Part shown: positions 1-7,646 of the stretch, piece by piece
Numbering within the stretch: position 1 is the first letter of the stretch
Layout: every line of letters starts with the position of its first letter
Assembly (NCBI GenBank): GCA_016786525.1
Contig: JAEUVW010000174.1
Span: 1 to 12,668 of the forward strand
DNA from: Chitinophagaceae bacterium
Lineage (GTDB): Bacteria; Bacteroidota; Bacteroidia; Chitinophagales; Chitinophagaceae
DNA length: 12,668 nt
Reading direction: 5' to 3'
Translations under genes and position numbers: made by a program
The notes under the pieces: model-generated
What the model was told of the DNA's origin: nothing
What the model saw: the letters and a program-made list of their open reading frames with translations, nothing else
Database searches by the model: none

Positions 1-1233
1 TTCAACAAATCGCACTCTACCTGCTATGCCCTTGTAGCATACCAGACGGCCTACCTGAAAGCGCATTATCCTTCGGAATACATGGCTGCGGTACTGAACA
101 ATGCGAACAGTATTGACAAGATCACTTTCTTTATGGAGGAATGCCGCAGTATGGGTCTGAAGGTATTGGGGCCTGATGTGAACGAATCGCTGAAAGGTTT
201 TGCGGTGAATAAAGAAGGGGTGGTCCGCTTCGGTATGGGGGCGATCAAAGGCGTAGGTGAAGCGGCTGTGGAAGACATTCTTGCAGAACGCAAAAGGGAA
301 GGCGCCTTCGCGTCTGTGTTCGACCTGGTGAAGCGGGTGAACCAAAGGACCGTGAATAAAAAATCGATTGAAAATATTGTACTGGCCGGGGGCTTTGACA
401 GCTTTAAGGAAATGCACCGCGCCCAGTATTTTCATACCCCGCCCGGTGAACTGGTCAACAACCTGGAGAAGATCATCCGCTTCGGCAACCAATACCAGGC
501 GGATGCGCAGATGAATACCAACAGCCTGTTTGGCGCTATGCAGATGCCGGAAGTAAAACCCCCGGATATCCCGAATTGTACGCCCTGGCTGCTGCCGGAA
601 CTGCTGGAAAAAGAGAAAGAGGTGGTCGGCATCTATCTTAGTGCCCACCCGCTGGACGGTTATAAGTTCGAAATGGAAAATTATGGTTTTTCACCGATCA
701 ATGACCTGGAAAACCGGAAGAACAGGGTGGTGCGCATCGCCGGATTTGTGTCGGATGCGCGCGAATTGTACACCAAGAAAGGCGACCTGTACGGGCGTTG
801 TGTACTGAACGATTATAGTGGTAAGATGGAACTGACGTTCTGGAAAGAGAATTTCGTCAAGTTCGGCGATTACCTCAAAGACGGTCAGAAGATCATGATC
901 ACCGGTAAATATGCTGAGATGCGTTTCCGGCCGGGTGTATGGGAGTTTGAAGTGCAAAGCATCGTACTGCTGGAGCAGGTGCGCCGTATGCTGACCAAGA
1001 AGATATCCATGCGTATGCCGCTGCATAAACTCGATCCGGATACGGTACGCTTTTTCTCGGAAAACCTGCAGAGCAACCCGGGTTCTACGGAGTTTACCTT
1101 CCAGGTGGCTGATCTGACCACGATGCAGAGTGTAGGCCTACGCAGCAGTGCCGCCAAGATCCAGCTGAATGATGAACTGGTGCAATACCTCAATGAACAT
1201 GATTACATTGAGTATTCGGTGGAGGTGAATTAA
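1..1233 (+). CDS. dnaE: DNA polymerase III alpha subunit, C-terminal part (5' end outside window)
   Basis: Catalytic subunit of the replicative DNA polymerase. The reading frame is open from base 1, before the first ATG at 82, and codes for 410 residues. It begins FNKSHSTCYALVAYQTAYLK, the conserved motif found well into C-family polymerases, so the PHP domain and the catalytic aspartates lie upstream of the window. Visible parts in order are a helix-hairpin-helix segment (GMGAIKGVGE, local residues about 78-87), the duplex-binding region that follows it, an OB-fold nucleic-acid-binding domain (about 242-323), and a short C-terminal domain that in this family contacts the clamp loader. The end looks natural, with a TAA stop and no frameshift. 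It is followed directly by repeats rather than a clear terminator. The next gene is trxA; I recall dnaE next to thioredoxin in other Bacteroidota. The family call is very secure. Confidence 0.97.
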   Translation, partial: FNKSHSTCYALVAYQTAYLKAHYPSEYMAAVLNNANSIDKITFFMEECRSMGLKVLGPDVNESLKGFAVNKEGVVRFGMGAIKGVGEAAVEDILAERKREGAFASVFDLVKRVNQRTVNKKSIENIVLAGGFDSFKEMHRAQYFHTPPGELVNNLEKIIRFGNQYQADAQMNTNSLFGAMQMPEVKPPDIPNCTPWLLPELLEKEKEVVGIYLSAHPLDGYKFEMENYGFSPINDLENRKNRVVRIAGFVSDARELYTKKGDLYGRCVLNDYSGKMELTFWKENFVKFGDYLKDGQKIMITGKYAEMRFRPGVWEFEVQSIVLLEQVRRMLTKKISMRMPLHKLDPDTVRFFSENLQSNPGSTEFTFQVADLTTMQSVGLRSSAAKIQLNDELVQYLNEHDYIEYSVEVN

Positions 1234-1279
1234 ATGAATAATGGTTAATGTTTAATGATGAATGAATAGTGAATAATGC
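1234..1279. repeat. AATG-word low-complexity stretch after dnaE
   Basis: Immediately after the dnaE stop, words of the type AATGAATAATG, GTTAATG, TTTAATG, ATGAATG and GAATAATG follow one another. The stretch is AT-rich and almost devoid of C. It encodes nothing convincing and shows no hairpin with a T-run, so it does not look like a terminator. It abuts a second, differently patterned repeat block that starts at 1292. Confidence 0.6.
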
Positions 1280-1291
1280 TTAGTGCGTGCC

Positions 1292-1447
1292 CATCTTCAA
1301 ATCGAATTGCCGCCCTTCCACATTAGGCACATTACTCACATTCTTCAAATTGCCTAATTGCCTCCTTGTCGTTCATCTTCAAATCACATTCCCCACATCA
1401 AATTGCCTCATTAACTAATTGCCGAATTGTCAAATTGCCGAATTGTG
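1292..1447. repeat. Degenerate 8-9 base tandem repeats (CACATTNNN / CAAATTGCC / NAATTGCC)
   Basis: Most of the dnaE-trxA gap is built from short words in phase. CACATT starts at 1319, 1328 and 1337, exactly 9 bases apart, and CAAATTGCC follows at 1346, again 9 later, then TAATTGCC at 1355. A second block has CACATT at 1385, CACATC at 1394 (9 apart) and CAAATTGCC at 1399. From 1400 to 1447 six consecutive 8-base units read AAATTGCC, TCATTAAC, TAATTGCC, GAATTGTC, AAATTGCC, GAATTGTG. CATCTTCAAATC occurs at 1292 and CATCTTCAAATCAC again near 1374. There are no conserved long repeats with unique spacers, no coding potential, and no obvious strong secondary structure. I infer a dispersed intergenic element typical of some Bacteroidota; its role is unknown. 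Confidence 0.75.
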
Positions 1448-1498
1448 TACAAACTGTTGATAATAACCAAAGCTAATGCTAATATTTGCGAAATGATA

Positions 1499-1529
1499 TG
1501 TGTTACAATACGCAAAAGACCTAATTTTG
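1499..1529 (+). promoter_or_regulatory. Putative Bacteroidota-type promoter for trxA
   Basis: TAATTTTG at 1522-1529 fits the Bacteroidota -7 consensus TANNTTTG exactly. A -33-like TGTG (one mismatch to TTTG) sits at 1499-1502, giving a 19-base spacer. Initiation would fall near 1536, leaving a leader of about 33 bases. That leader is A-rich before the trxA ATG and has no Shine-Dalgarno sequence, as is common in this phylum. The -33 match is weak, so the call rests mainly on the -7 box. Confidence 0.55.
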
Positions 1530-1568
1530 TTTTCCTAAAATTCATTTTAAAAATAAAAACACATAACA

Positions 1569-1889
1569 ATGGCAGCTGTATATACTGATGCAAATTTCGA
1601 AACCGAAGTATTGAACGCCGACCGCCTTTCGGTTGTAGATTTCTGGGCTCCGTGGTGCGGTCCCTGCCTGGCTCTGGGCCCTACAATCGATTCGCTGAGC
1701 AAAGAGTATGAAGGAAAGATCAACGTGGGTAAAGTGAATGTGGATGAGAATCCTAACCTTTCGATCAACTATGGCGTCACCAGCATTCCCTGTGTTCTGT
1801 TCATCAAAAACGGCCAGGTGGTAGACAAACAAGTCGGCGCTGCTCCGAAATCTGCATACGACAAAAAAATCCAACAACATATGTCCTAA
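1569..1889 (+). CDS. trxA: Thioredoxin
   Basis: Small cytoplasmic thiol-disulfide oxidoreductase that passes electrons from thioredoxin reductase to ribonucleotide reductase and other targets. At 106 residues it has the normal length of a single-domain thioredoxin and no signal peptide. The active site is FWAPWCGPC with cysteines 30 and 33. The buried Asp24, the cis-proline loop (TSIP, Pro74) and the KNG turn (80-82) are all present. Two details differ from the commonest form. The residue after the cis-proline is Cys75 instead of Thr, placing a third cysteine beside the active site. Leu34 also replaces the usual Lys or Arg after the first cysteine. The ATG at 1569 follows an A-rich leader. 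It has its own probable promoter and ends 22 bases before a hairpin terminator, so it is likely monocistronic. The symbol follows family usage; a paralogue with another role is possible. Confidence 0.94.
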   Translation: MAAVYTDANFETEVLNADRLSVVDFWAPWCGPCLALGPTIDSLSKEYEGKINVGKVNVDENPNLSINYGVTSIPCVLFIKNGQVVDKQVGAAPKSAYDKKIQQHMS

Positions 1890-1911
1890 GAGCACTGCTC
1901 CCAAAGACACG

Positions 1912-1948
1912 AAAAAAGCCGCTCTCTGCAACAGGGAGCGGCTTTTTT
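1912..1948. terminator. Rho-independent terminator, usable on both strands
   Basis: A GC-rich stem starts GCCGCTC (1918-1924) and pairs with GAGCGGC (1936-1942). It extends through one G-U pair to a five-base loop at 1928-1932. Six A at 1912-1917 face a T-run at 1943-1950, so both the + transcript (trxA) and the - transcript (the operon ending at 1971) would carry a hairpin followed by a U-tract. It lies exactly between the two convergent stop codons. Confidence 0.93.
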
Positions 1949-1970
1949 TTGACCAGGAATAAGAGGAAAC

Positions 1971-2885
1971 TTACCTGAATATCGTTACACCGGCAGGATT
2001 CAGCAGTTTGCTCAGCGAATCTTTGATGCGCGTGGTATCCGCTGCGGGAATCTTCATGGCGTGCACCACATAAAAAGTTGCGGAGTCTTTGTTGACGACA
2101 CTGACGGGGTAGCCGTAAGAGACCAGTTGTTTCTCTTTCTTTTGCGCCTGTGCCAGTGTCTTGTATTCTTTAATGATAAACCTGAACTCAGGCGTGTCTG
2201 ATGCAGCAACAGGCGTACTGGCTGCAAGCGCCGCACTGTCCGCTACCGGTTGTTCCAGCGGTACTTCCACCACTTCCTGCTGTGCAGGGGCTACTTTTAC
2301 TTCCGGTTGCTGTTGCTTCATGAAATAGTTGATGCTCCAGCCCAGGATGCTGCCGCCGATAATAATGACCACGCCCCAGAATGCAATAATGTTCCAGTTT
2401 ACAGAGCGCTGTTTGTTGTAATTGTTATAGTTCGTATAGCTTTCGTAGGGTTTCTGTTCGCCGGCGGCCACAGGTTTTTCCTCGGCTTTGGGTGGAGTCG
2501 CTACCGGGAAGATGATGCCTTTATCCGGCATGCTGAACGCAGGGTCCAGTTCAAAACCGATACGGTTGTTGTGCATCACATATTTGCCGATAGAAGGAAT
2601 CTGTACCGCACCACCTTCTGCCAGTGCCGCCTTGGCCGTACGGATAAATTCGCTGATCTCGTTTGATGCCTTGGCAATGCTGACCTGCTCATTATTGGCA
2701 ATGAAATTGGGGAATGCATCATCAATAGAACCCACAGGATTCAGTTGTGCCGTGTAGGCTGATCCCGTAAGCTCCGTACCGTTGTGCGTGGAAGCTGTCT
2801 TTTTGATTTCCAGGTTTCCCAGGCCCTGCAGGCAGCAATACTTGTTCTTCAGTAAAAAAAGCCCGATATACTTGGCAACATCCAT
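1971..2885 (-). CDS. HU-CCDC81-like / transmembrane / SPOR domain protein
   Basis: A 304-residue inner-membrane protein of a kind typical of Bacteroidota. Residues 1 to about 115 (YIGLFLLKNKYCCLQGLGNL onward) resemble the two tandem prokaryotic HU-like domains related to CCDC81, a fold derived from DNA-binding HU. A Tyr/Asn-rich linker (about 147-158) precedes a single membrane helix at about 165-188 (FWGVVIIIGGSILGW). A Gln/Pro/Ala/Val-rich linker (190-232) leads to a C-terminal SPOR domain (about 233-304), a fold that binds denuded septal peptidoglycan. There is no cleavable signal peptide, so the HU part should be cytoplasmic and the SPOR part periplasmic. It is last in the leftward operon, 33 bases after the barrel gene, and is followed by the shared terminator. 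Whether the HU part binds DNA here is not shown by the sequence. Domain assignments are by eye. Confidence 0.83.
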   Translation of the reverse strand: MDVAKYIGLFLLKNKYCCLQGLGNLEIKKTASTHNGTELTGSAYTAQLNPVGSIDDAFPNFIANNEQVSIAKASNEISEFIRTAKAALAEGGAVQIPSIGKYVMHNNRIGFELDPAFSMPDKGIIFPVATPPKAEEKPVAAGEQKPYESYTNYNNYNKQRSVNWNIIAFWGVVIIIGGSILGWSINYFMKQQQPEVKVAPAQQEVVEVPLEQPVADSAALAASTPVAASDTPEFRFIIKEYKTLAQAQKKEKQLVSYGYPVSVVNKDSATFYVVHAMKIPAADTTRIKDSLSKLLNPAGVTIFR

Positions 2886-2918
2886 ACGTTTGTGTTTTGA
2901 TCTTTTACAAGTGCGAAA

Positions 2919-4568
2919 TTAGAATTTCAGGCGCACTCCACCATATATATTTATACCGTAAGCCTGGTATCCCAGCCAGCGCTGGTAATGATTGTTCAGC
3001 AGGTTATTGAAGTTCAGGAAGAAGGAGAGTTTTTTCATCGCCAGGTACTCTGCCCCGAAGCCCAGATCAACAAATCCTTTCAGTTTCACCTCGTTTTGCG
3101 CACTATCCAGGGCATAAGAGCTGCCGACATAGGCTCCGTATGCGCTCAGGCTGAGTTCCGGGAAGGGATTCCAGGTAAAGTCGCCATTCATCCTTGTATT
3201 GGGCGTGTGCCAGACCCTTCGTTTCATATTGGCGGGGAAATAGTTGTGGTTGTAATAGTTGAACAAGACCAGCTGTGCCCCGAAGGAGATGGTATTGCCG
3301 ACCTGGTAGCGCAGGCCCAGTTGGGTAGAAATGGCGCTGACCCTGGGTATATAATACACCTGCATTTTTTCAAAGGCGGGAGCCGGCTGGTTCAGGAAAG
3401 TCGCCAGGTTTTCATATTGCCAGAAACTCAACCTGCCATTCAGGGTAATGTGATGTCCTAAGCCTTTTTCAATAAAGCCATAGATCTCGTTGCTGTGCGT
3501 CTGCACCGAGGGGAACTGTGAAATGTAAGGGTTGGTCAGGAACAACTGGCGATAGGTGTTCTGGGTTAAGGAACCCTTAAGCCCGGCGCCGATATTGGTT
3601 TGCGCCTTGTCGAAATGCAGGGCCGCCTGGATATCATGCAGCAGGAAGGTATTGCTGTTTTGCCCTATGGTCGGCAGCAGGTAAGCCCTGAAAGACAATT
3701 TGCCGTCGTCGTATTGGGCGCCCAGCCTCAGCGAGGCATAGCTGTTGCTTACACTGTAGAATTCTGAATTGAGGTGTGTGCTGACCCCTTCCACACCGGC
3801 TTTGATCTGCCAGTCGTCTTCCGGTAGTTTTTTCGTCAGCGACAGGCCCAGGGCCCCGGTATTTTCATTGCTGATGTTGTTGCCGGTATATAAGGATATT
3901 TTTACATCGGCTTCCGGTGTCAGGCCATTTGCTTTGTTTTCTTTAGAAAGGTTCAGGGAAAACGCTGCGCCGCTCAGGGTCTGGCGTGTTGCCGTTTTGG
4001 AAGGATACAGCTTTTCGTCGTAGCCGTACTGGAAGAAATTGTTGTGCGTGGCTTCCAGGCCCATCAATGCCTTAAAACCGTCTTTGCTGTACAGGCCCTC
4101 GGCCGCCAGTGCCGCAATGGTTTGCTTCTGGTAGGCCAGTTCCCCTTTCTGGCTGAGGATACCCAGGTGGATATTGGAAGAAAAGTTTTTCGTCCTCAGG
4201 TTGCCCAGGCCGGCATCCAGGTACAAAGTCCGCCTGTTGCCCAGGCCGGCTTTGATATAATGCCGGTAGCCGGTATTGACGGTGTCTTCGCCGATAGCCA
4301 GGGCCTGCAGGGGCAGGGGTTTATACGTATAATTCACCGATTGCAGCGGTACCGTGTAGGTAAAATTTGCCGGTGCCTGGTCGGCCGCAGGCAGCGAAGG
4401 GCTGTAGGTTTCCTTTACCGCCTGTTTGACCTGGGGACGGTAGATCTGCGTGATCTCTATGGTGCTGGCTTTGATGGTGGTATCGGTTGCTACCGGTTTT
4501 TGCTGCGCGGCAGCACCGGAAGCAAGCAAAGAAACAAGGCCCGAAATAATGATTTTTTTACTGCTCAT
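2919..4568 (-). CDS. Plug-less TonB-receptor-like outer-membrane beta-barrel protein
   Basis: A 549-residue exported protein. The signal peptide is MSSKKIIISGLVSLLASGAAA with likely cleavage after Ala21. A segment of roughly 75 residues follows (containing EITQIYRPQVKQAVKETYSP, Pro-rich toward its end), then from about residue 100 a long series of alternating amphipathic strands separated by Gly/Asn/Asp turns, ending in GGVRLKF. A terminal aromatic residue is the usual outer-membrane barrel signal. The C-terminal part resembles the barrel of TonB-dependent receptors, but there is no carboxypeptidase-like domain and no recognisable plug, and it is shorter than true receptors. Such proteins are often labelled TonB-dependent receptor in Bacteroidota. 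It starts 3 bases after the TPR gene ends, with a GAGGG ribosome-binding-like site inside the end of that gene, so the two are probably translationally coupled and act together. Substrate and role are unknown. Confidence 0.8.
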   Translation of the reverse strand: MSSKKIIISGLVSLLASGAAAQQKPVATDTTIKASTIEITQIYRPQVKQAVKETYSPSLPAADQAPANFTYTVPLQSVNYTYKPLPLQALAIGEDTVNTGYRHYIKAGLGNRRTLYLDAGLGNLRTKNFSSNIHLGILSQKGELAYQKQTIAALAAEGLYSKDGFKALMGLEATHNNFFQYGYDEKLYPSKTATRQTLSGAAFSLNLSKENKANGLTPEADVKISLYTGNNISNENTGALGLSLTKKLPEDDWQIKAGVEGVSTHLNSEFYSVSNSYASLRLGAQYDDGKLSFRAYLLPTIGQNSNTFLLHDIQAALHFDKAQTNIGAGLKGSLTQNTYRQLFLTNPYISQFPSVQTHSNEIYGFIEKGLGHHITLNGRLSFWQYENLATFLNQPAPAFEKMQVYYIPRVSAISTQLGLRYQVGNTISFGAQLVLFNYYNHNYFPANMKRRVWHTPNTRMNGDFTWNPFPELSLSAYGAYVGSSYALDSAQNEVKLKGFVDLGFGAEYLAMKKLSFFLNFNNLLNNHYQRWLGYQAYGINIYGGVRLKF

Positions 4569-4571
4569 GAT

Positions 4572-7500
4572 CTATCCCTCGCTGAGTTTGCTTTTTCCTT
4601 TTTCCAATGTTTTGACCTGCTCGAGTTTGCCTGCGGCTTCCTTCCTGAGCGTTTCATTCTTCACGTTTTTCACCAGGCTTTGCAGGGTGGCTTTTGCGTT
4701 GAAGTAATCCTTCTGGGCGACAAAGATGTCGGCCATCAGCAGGTAAGACTTCGTGTTCCAGTAGCTGCTGCCGGTAGTTTGCTGTATGGCTTTGCCGGTG
4801 GCTTTTTCGGCCTCGGCAATCTTATTTTGCAGCACCAGCAGTTCCGCTTGTTTGTAGATCGCTTCAGCAGCGATCTCTATATTTTTCGAGCTGTTCAGTT
4901 GGGCGTAGAAGCCGTTGGCGTCTTCGTATTTTCCTTCTTTAGCTGCTGCGTTTCCTTTGATGAGCAATGCCTCCTGTTTGCTTTGTTCGTTCAGGTCGGG
5001 TATGCTGAGCAGGGTATCGGCGTAGCTGCCGGCTGCCTGCAGGTTATTGCTGTTTTTTGCACTGAGCATCAGGCCGCGGTAAGCGGTTTTCAGGTTGTCT
5101 TTGCCGATGGCGTTGTTGCGCAACATGCTATAGTAGCGCTCTGCTGCGCTGAAATTATTTTGCGCATAGGCCAGGGCCGCGGCTTTGAGGGCTGCCGGTT
5201 CGGTAAAGTCGCTCCAGGCTTCCTGCAGTACCAGGTCATACCCTTTTAAGGCCGAATCGTATTCTTTCAGCTGGTAATGGCTTTCCGCTTTGTAGAAATT
5301 AGCCTTTGTACGAAAAGCGCCCTGCGGGTATTGCTGCAGGTAATTGCGCATGGCCTCCGTGGCTTTACTGTATTTTTCCGCAGCGAACTGTGTTTCCGCA
5401 GCCGCGTAAAAGAGGGAGTCCAGGCCGGCATTGTCTGTAGCCGCCAGGTTGTTTTCTTTCAGCAACTGTACGTATGCATTGGGTTGGTTGGTGCCTACAT
5501 ACAGGTCTTTCAGAGCTTCCAGTGCACCATTACGCTGGTCGGAGTTCGGGTAGTTGCTCAGCACCTTTCTGTAGGTTTCGATGGCCTTATCGTCATTATC
5601 CGCTTCCTGGTACGCAAAGCCGGTCTTCATCAGGGCCTTGGCAGCCAGGTGTCGGGCTGTATTGTCGTTTATTTTCTGGAAATGGCTGATCGCATCTTCA
5701 TACTTGTTGGCATCCAGGTACAGGTCGCCCAGTGCGTAATGCGCTTCGTAGCGGTATTTGGATTCGGGGTTTTTCTTGTTGACAATTTCTGTGAGCAATT
5801 CCACCTGTTCGGCAGATTTACCCTGCAGGCCCAGCAAGGTACTTTTCTGGAAACGCGCATAGTCCGCATCGCTGGTATTCTGGGCGATGGTGCGGGTGTA
5901 CAGTTCGCTGGCTTTTGCGTAGTCTTTTTGCAGGAAGGCCGCATCGGCTTCGCGCAAAGCCGCATCTGCAGCAAGCCTGGCGGAATATCCCGGTGTATTC
6001 TGCTTGCTTTGGGCCTGGGCAAAATAATTGCGGGATTGTGCAAAGTCTTCGGTATTCAGCGCTGCATAGCCCAGGGTGAGCATCGCATGCTGCAGGCTTG
6101 CTTCGGGGCTTATGGCCAGCACTTCGTTGCTGTTGTGCGCCAGGAAAGCCTTGCCGTTGCTGAGTGTGCCCGTATAGTTTTTGTTGTAATAATCGATCTC
6201 TGCTTTCCAGAAATAGGCTGCAGCTTTGTAGCGGTCATCCTCACTGTTTTGCAGCGACTCATTCAGCAGGCGCTCTGCTTCGGCACGGTTGTTCTGCTGC
6301 AGGTTTTGCAGGGCATAGCCGTAGGCGCTTTTCTGTACCAGTATCCTGGATGGGGCATCGATGCCGCTGAGCATCTGGTAAGCCTCGCTGTAGTTGCCGC
6401 TGCGCAGCAATTGCTGCGACAGGATGTTGGTGGCTTCGGAACGATGTGCGGACTGCGGGAAATCGCTTAATAATTTTTTGATCTGCGCACTGCCTTCTGT
6501 ACTGTAGCCCAGTTCGAAGGACAGTTTGCCGGAGAGCAGTAAAGATTGTTCTACCAGTTTCTGATCAAAAGGCATCTGGCTGCAGATGCTGAAGGCATTT
6601 TTGGCGCCGGTCTTGTCATTCGTTTTCAGGTAACAATCGCCGAGGTAGTACATGGAAGCCTGTCCCAGGGTATCCTGCACGGTACTCAGTTGCTGGAAAG
6701 GCTCAATGGCCTTTTGCCATTGCTCTGTACGGTAATAGCTGTACGCCATCTTGTACATATCCTGTTTGCGGATCTTGTCTACATTGTTGTAGTAATACTC
6801 AAAGTAGGGCAGTGCTTCTTTATATTGTCCTTCTTCAAACAGGCATTGGGCAGCCAGCAGGTGAAATTCATTGTCGTAATAGGACTTTTCACTTTTGGCC
6901 AGCTCTTCCCTGGTCTTTTGCAGCGCCTTGCGGCGCTCCCCGTTGAAGTACAGGATCTCGGCCATATAATAGGGCACCACGGCCTTGTAATCTTTGTGCT
7001 GCTCTATTTTTTCAAAGCTCTTCAGTGCATCGGCAAAATTGCCTTTGTTGTAGGCCAGCAGGCCGTAGTAATAGTTGGCCGAGGGGGCATAGGCTCCATC
7101 GATATCTTTAATGGTGGCCAGCAGGGCTTCCGATTCAGCAAACTGCTTGTTGTTGAAGTAGGCGTAGGCCAGCTCAAACTTTGTCTCCGCCACTTCTTTG
7201 TTGCTGAGGTTGGCGATGCCCGCTTCTTCATAAAACGGTATCGCAGCCGCCCAGTTCCTCCGGTGGAAATAATACTGCGCGCGGGCAAAGGCCAGGCGTT
7301 CCCGGTAGACCGGGTTCACCGTATGGTTTTCTTTCAGTTCATCTGAGCCGTACCTGATCCGGGATACATTGTACAGGTACTCTGCCCTGTCTTTCTGAAT
7401 AAGGGGGTCGTGATCCAGGTAAAAGGCAAAGCGCTGCGACAAATGATTGGCCGCAGAAAATGCGGCCATCGGGTATAGCTCATGCAGCAATAGCTGACCG

Positions 7501-7634
7501 GAGTTGGTCAGCCATTGATTGTGGCTAAGAAAAGGAGTGTGGATCTGCGCCCGGGAGGAAACGCTGCCTGCCAGGGCCAGGAATACTGCAGCGGAAGCTT
7601 TGCTTTTGTTGAAACTCTTTTTCTTCAATACCAT
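4572..7634 (-). CDS. Large exported tetratricopeptide-repeat protein (1020 aa)
   Basis: A 1020-residue protein made almost wholly of TPR-type helical repeats. A basic N-terminus (KKKSFNKSK) and hydrophobic core form a signal peptide with likely cleavage after Ala29 (SSRA before QIH). There is no lipobox cysteine, so a soluble or membrane-associated periplasmic protein is expected. Clear repeat units include ELAYAYFNNKQFAESEALL (about 154-172) and EAHYALGDLYLDANKYEDA (about 630). The repeats continue close to the charged C-terminus. No catalytic domain is visible; TPR arrays act as protein-binding scaffolds. The gene begins 12 bases after the TonB receptor gene ends and stops 3 bases before the barrel gene starts, so the product likely works with one or both outer-membrane partners. 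I recall this large-TPR plus small-barrel pairing as recurrent in Bacteroidota, but I know no established function. Confidence 0.88.
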   Translation of the reverse strand: MVLKKKSFNKSKASAAVFLALAGSVSSRAQIHTPFLSHNQWLTNSGQLLLHELYPMAAFSAANHLSQRFAFYLDHDPLIQKDRAEYLYNVSRIRYGSDELKENHTVNPVYRERLAFARAQYYFHRRNWAAAIPFYEEAGIANLSNKEVAETKFELAYAYFNNKQFAESEALLATIKDIDGAYAPSANYYYGLLAYNKGNFADALKSFEKIEQHKDYKAVVPYYMAEILYFNGERRKALQKTREELAKSEKSYYDNEFHLLAAQCLFEEGQYKEALPYFEYYYNNVDKIRKQDMYKMAYSYYRTEQWQKAIEPFQQLSTVQDTLGQASMYYLGDCYLKTNDKTGAKNAFSICSQMPFDQKLVEQSLLLSGKLSFELGYSTEGSAQIKKLLSDFPQSAHRSEATNILSQQLLRSGNYSEAYQMLSGIDAPSRILVQKSAYGYALQNLQQNNRAEAERLLNESLQNSEDDRYKAAAYFWKAEIDYYNKNYTGTLSNGKAFLAHNSNEVLAISPEASLQHAMLTLGYAALNTEDFAQSRNYFAQAQSKQNTPGYSARLAADAALREADAAFLQKDYAKASELYTRTIAQNTSDADYARFQKSTLLGLQGKSAEQVELLTEIVNKKNPESKYRYEAHYALGDLYLDANKYEDAISHFQKINDNTARHLAAKALMKTGFAYQEADNDDKAIETYRKVLSNYPNSDQRNGALEALKDLYVGTNQPNAYVQLLKENNLAATDNAGLDSLFYAAAETQFAAEKYSKATEAMRNYLQQYPQGAFRTKANFYKAESHYQLKEYDSALKGYDLVLQEAWSDFTEPAALKAAALAYAQNNFSAAERYYSMLRNNAIGKDNLKTAYRGLMLSAKNSNNLQAAGSYADTLLSIPDLNEQSKQEALLIKGNAAAKEGKYEDANGFYAQLNSSKNIEIAAEAIYKQAELLVLQNKIAEAEKATGKAIQQTTGSSYWNTKSYLLMADIFVAQKDYFNAKATLQSLVKNVKNETLRKEAAGKLEQVKTLEKGKSKLSEG
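4576..4580 (-). promoter_or_regulatory. Shine-Dalgarno-like site for the barrel gene
   Basis: On the - strand GAGGG lies 7 bases before the ATG at 4568 and also encodes the last two codons (Glu-Gly) of the upstream TPR gene. Good purine-rich sites are not the norm in this phylum. The position suggests coupled translation of the two genes and supports the chosen start. Confidence 0.5.
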
Positions 7635-7646
7635 TCGTGTTCATTC

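Noticed and set aside
1292..1447. CRISPR array in the dnaE-trxA gap
   Set aside because: Units are only 8-9 bases and degenerate, with no 25-40 base repeats, no unique spacers and no cas gene nearby.
4044..6470. Two long open frames of about 400 residues each on the + strand, antisense to the barrel and TPR genes
   Set aside because: They lie opposite well-supported genes with signal peptides and recognisable repeats. Their translations are Cys/Phe/Gly/Val-rich without domain features, as expected from the reverse complement of this codon usage.
4572..7634. The TPR protein as an outer-membrane lipoprotein
   Set aside because: The signal peptide has no cysteine at the cleavage region; an ordinary signal peptidase I site after Ala29 fits better.
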